Source: Bacillota bacterium (GTDB lineage Bacteria; Bacillota; Desulfitobacteriia; Desulfitobacteriales; JAJXUE01). From it: a stretch of 7,008 nt of DNA. Below, in pieces: positions 5,563-7,008 of the stretch. Location: positions 1 through 7,008 of the forward strand of contig JAJYNB010000127.1 of NCBI GenBank assembly GCA_021786555.1. Direction: 5' to 3'. Numbering within the stretch: position 1 is the first letter of the stretch; every line of letters starts with the position of its first letter. The notes under the pieces are model-generated. The model was not told where the DNA came from. It was given only the letters and a program-made list of their open reading frames with translations, and searched no databases. A program made the position numbers and the translations under genes.

Positions 5563-5880
5563 TCATTTACTCTTCATTCCATCAAGCAAGTGCCTGACGG
5601 CAATCAGCGGGTGATGATAAATCATTTTGGGCCCGGCGTATCTCATCACCCCGATGATTTTTTGCCGCAGCTCCGGTTTGTAGCAATGTACCTTACATTT
5701 GCCGCAGGCAGGCTTGCTCTCACCGAATTTGCAGTGGTCCAGGCGTTTGAAGGCATAAGCCAAAAGTTCCTGGCACTCCGGGCACAATTCTCCCCCGCTG
5801 CCGTGCCTCTCCCGGCAATACAGCCTGACCATCTCCCCAACTGTCTTCTTTTCACGCCTTATCCTCTTTTGTTCCGGCAT
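5563..5880 (-). CDS. ygbA: YgbA-family protein (nitrous oxide-stimulated promoter family)
   Basis: A small cytoplasmic protein of 105 residues that matches the YgbA family along its whole length: RRxKKTVGEMVRLYCR at the N-terminus, LCPECQELLAYAFKRLDHC (32-50), then FGESKPACGKCKVHCYKP (52-69) and VMRYAGP. Seven cysteines (22, 33, 36, 50, 59, 62, 66), several in CxxC spacing, suggest a metal or iron-sulfur site (inference). In enterobacteria the gene belongs to the nitric-oxide-responsive NsrR set; the biochemical role is not settled. The ATG at 5880 gives the usual family length. A TTG at 5901 would add seven residues, and neither start has a strong ribosome binding site. The bactofilin gene ends 107 bases upstream on the same strand without a clear terminator, so the two may be co-transcribed. 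Confidence 0.85.
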   Translation of the reverse strand: MPEQKRIRREKKTVGEMVRLYCRERHGSGGELCPECQELLAYAFKRLDHCKFGESKPACGKCKVHCYKPELRQKIIGVMRYAGPKMIYHHPLIAVRHLLDGMKSK

Positions 5881-5987
5881 CCGACACCACCACTTTTCCA
5901 AGTGTTTGCTGCCCCTAGCGGGTAGTATTGCTCAAATCAGTATGTTCCTTCCAGTGTCTCGCTGGACAGCGGCTTGAAATATACCAG

Positions 5988-6782
5988 TTACAGCTTGGTC
6001 TGACTCTTGACCACAGCCCTGGGATCTACCTCGATGCTGTCCGTATACTCCACCAGTTCGATAGTGCATTCAGGCCCGATTTTCACCCTGTTCCCCCTCA
6101 CTACTTTGGCACTGGTGTATTCCACGCTTACATTGGTCCCTTCAATCTGCTCCACTGTAAGCCTATCAAGTTCCCGGCCGCTGCCGAGGAAGGGGTTAAT
6201 CAGCTTGGCCAGGATGGAAGCACTGATATACTTGCCGCTGGTAACGCGGATTTCTTCGCCGCCGATTTCCCTGGCCTGACAGTAGCCGTGGATTACGATT
6301 TCCAGGCGGTTCGCATTGAGCAGCCCGTTCACAGAAAAAGAGCCCTGGGAGTTAAAGTCCTCCGCTTCCACATCAGCCCCGACACTTAACAGGCCGCGAG
6401 AGCTGACCTTTTCTGCCTTGAGGCTTTTCTCAAAGCGGCAGCGCCCGTTGCAGTAGAGCTCTCTGACTTTGGCCTCCCCGCCGATTTTAATGTTGCCTGA
6501 ACTCTCCAAATAGCCGATATCTGCGGCGCCTTCGATAGAGCCGGTGCCGCTGGAAGTGATGTCACCGCCTATCACGCCTCCGGTGATTGTACCCATCCCG
6601 GAGATCTCCATCCGCTTAGATAAAACAACATTGCCCTCGATAGTACCCTTGCCCGAAATTACAATCCGCTCGGCTTCCAGGTCACCGCTAACTTTACCCA
6701 ATCCAGAAATGTCCACATCGCTGAACCTGCCGCCGGCGGTCTTGCCCATGCCGGAAATAGTGAGATCAGGTAACCTATCCAT
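5988..6782 (-). CDS. Bactofilin-like polymer-forming protein (YhbE/YhbF type)
   Basis: A 264-residue protein without signal peptide or membrane segment. Its first hundred residues are a regular repeat in which a Ser-Gly pair returns about every 17 residues (Gly at 11, 27, 44, 62, 79, 96), each followed by a GxI/V-xG type turn (ISGMG, ISGLG, ISGKG, ISGMG, SSGTG, SSGN). This is the pattern of a right-handed beta-helix as in bactofilins, and the wording is close to Bacillus subtilis YhbE/YhbF (BacE/BacF). Less regular beta-rich repeats continue to the C-terminus, which ends in a Val-rich region (about 210-264). Such proteins polymerise without nucleotide and act as cytoskeletal scaffolds. The ATG at 6782 has GGGAGG seven bases upstream. 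The precise cellular role here is unknown. Confidence 0.8.
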   Translation of the reverse strand: MDRLPDLTISGMGKTAGGRFSDVDISGLGKVSGDLEAERIVISGKGTIEGNVVLSKRMEISGMGTITGGVIGGDITSSGTGSIEGAADIGYLESSGNIKIGGEAKVRELYCNGRCRFEKSLKAEKVSSRGLLSVGADVEAEDFNSQGSFSVNGLLNANRLEIVIHGYCQAREIGGEEIRVTSGKYISASILAKLINPFLGSGRELDRLTVEQIEGTNVSVEYTSAKVVRGNRVKIGPECTIELVEYTDSIEVDPRAVVKSQTKL

Positions 6783-6886
6783 CGTAAAACCTCCCTCTTT
6801 TATTTGCCTGTTAACTCAGGTACCCGTCGCCCCGGAAACAAGGCTTCCGAAGACTTGAGCTGTTAGCAACACCGGTACCCTGCCTT

Positions 6887-7008
6887 TTATACCTCTGGTT
6901 CAAACACTCTGGCCAGTTTCAGTTTCAGGTCTTTTGCCAATTCATCCAAGTCAAAGCTCCCCTGCTGCGTGGTGTGGTGGTCCAAGCATAAAGGGGACCC
7001 CTGCCCAA
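6887..7008 (-). CDS. C-terminal end of an unidentified protein (partial)
   Basis: The last 39 codons of a gene that enters from beyond the right edge and stops with TAA at 6887-6889. The visible part is hydrophilic and contains a Cys-Leu-Asp-His-His-Thr-Thr stretch near the window edge, followed by an acidic-basic helical segment (DLDELAKDLKLKLARVF) and the end EPEV. I do not recognise the family. In Bacillus subtilis the gene next to yhbE/yhbF is yhbD, so a YhbD-like regulator is a guess from context only. It lies about 104 bases before the bactofilin-like gene on the same strand. The gap has two partly similar stretches, each with CTGTTA followed by GGTACCC, and no clear terminator. Confidence 0.6.
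   Translation of the reverse strand, partial: GQGSPLCLDHHTTQQGSFDLDELAKDLKLKLARVFEPEV

Noticed and set aside
5311..5925. A 204-codon open frame on the plus strand
   Set aside because: It overlaps ygbA and its terminator in antisense, has no family resemblance, and its composition follows from the opposite strand's gene.
6808..6880. Two similar stretches with CTGTTA and GGTACCC in the gap before the bactofilin-like gene
   Set aside because: The similarity is broken by different spacing (5 versus 8 bases) and GGTACC is itself a palindrome. This is too weak for an operator or hairpin call.

Overview
The window looks like a chromosomal segment of a strictly anaerobic, moderately GC-rich Bacillota of the Clostridia (Moorella, Pelotomaculum or Desulfotomaculum type). 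This rests on four things: an oxalate oxidoreductase very close to the Moorella thermoacetica enzyme as I remember it, strong AGGAGG ribosome binding sites with frequent GTG/TTG starts, a GGGGACGGTTC repeat of the kind I associate with Peptococcaceae-type genomes, and a YhbE/YhbF-like bactofilin. No alignment or database search was run. All supported genes lie on the minus strand, so transcription runs from high to low coordinates.

Right end (7008 to 5498): the C-terminal end of an unidentified gene, then a bactofilin-like beta-helix protein (5988-6782), then a YgbA-family protein of the 'nitrous oxide-stimulated promoter' family (5563-5880). A good intrinsic terminator (5498-5537) closes this group.

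Middle (4840 to 5562): about 720 bases without a convincing gene. They hold the ygbA terminator, a 14-bp palindrome, a pair of 14-bp inverted repeats about 350 bases apart, an IS200/IS605-type right end that looks like an orphan omega-RNA scaffold with no tnpB, and a degenerate REP-like hairpin. The promoter of the next operon must lie here, but I could not identify it.

Left part (4839 to 242): a five-gene oxalate operon in the order gamma, delta, alpha, beta, transporter. The first four encode a thiamine-pyrophosphate, iron-sulfur oxalate oxidoreductase, which splits oxalate into two CO2 and passes two electrons to ferredoxin without coenzyme A. The fifth gene is a major facilitator transporter of the oxalate/formate antiporter family and is the obvious candidate for bringing oxalate in. 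Two tandem hairpins separate the enzyme genes from the transporter gene, and a 16-bp terminator-like hairpin lies about 140 bases beyond it. Together the genes would let the cell import oxalate and use it as a low-potential electron donor, with the CO2 available to a Wood-Ljungdahl or similar pathway. That pathway is inferred and not seen here.
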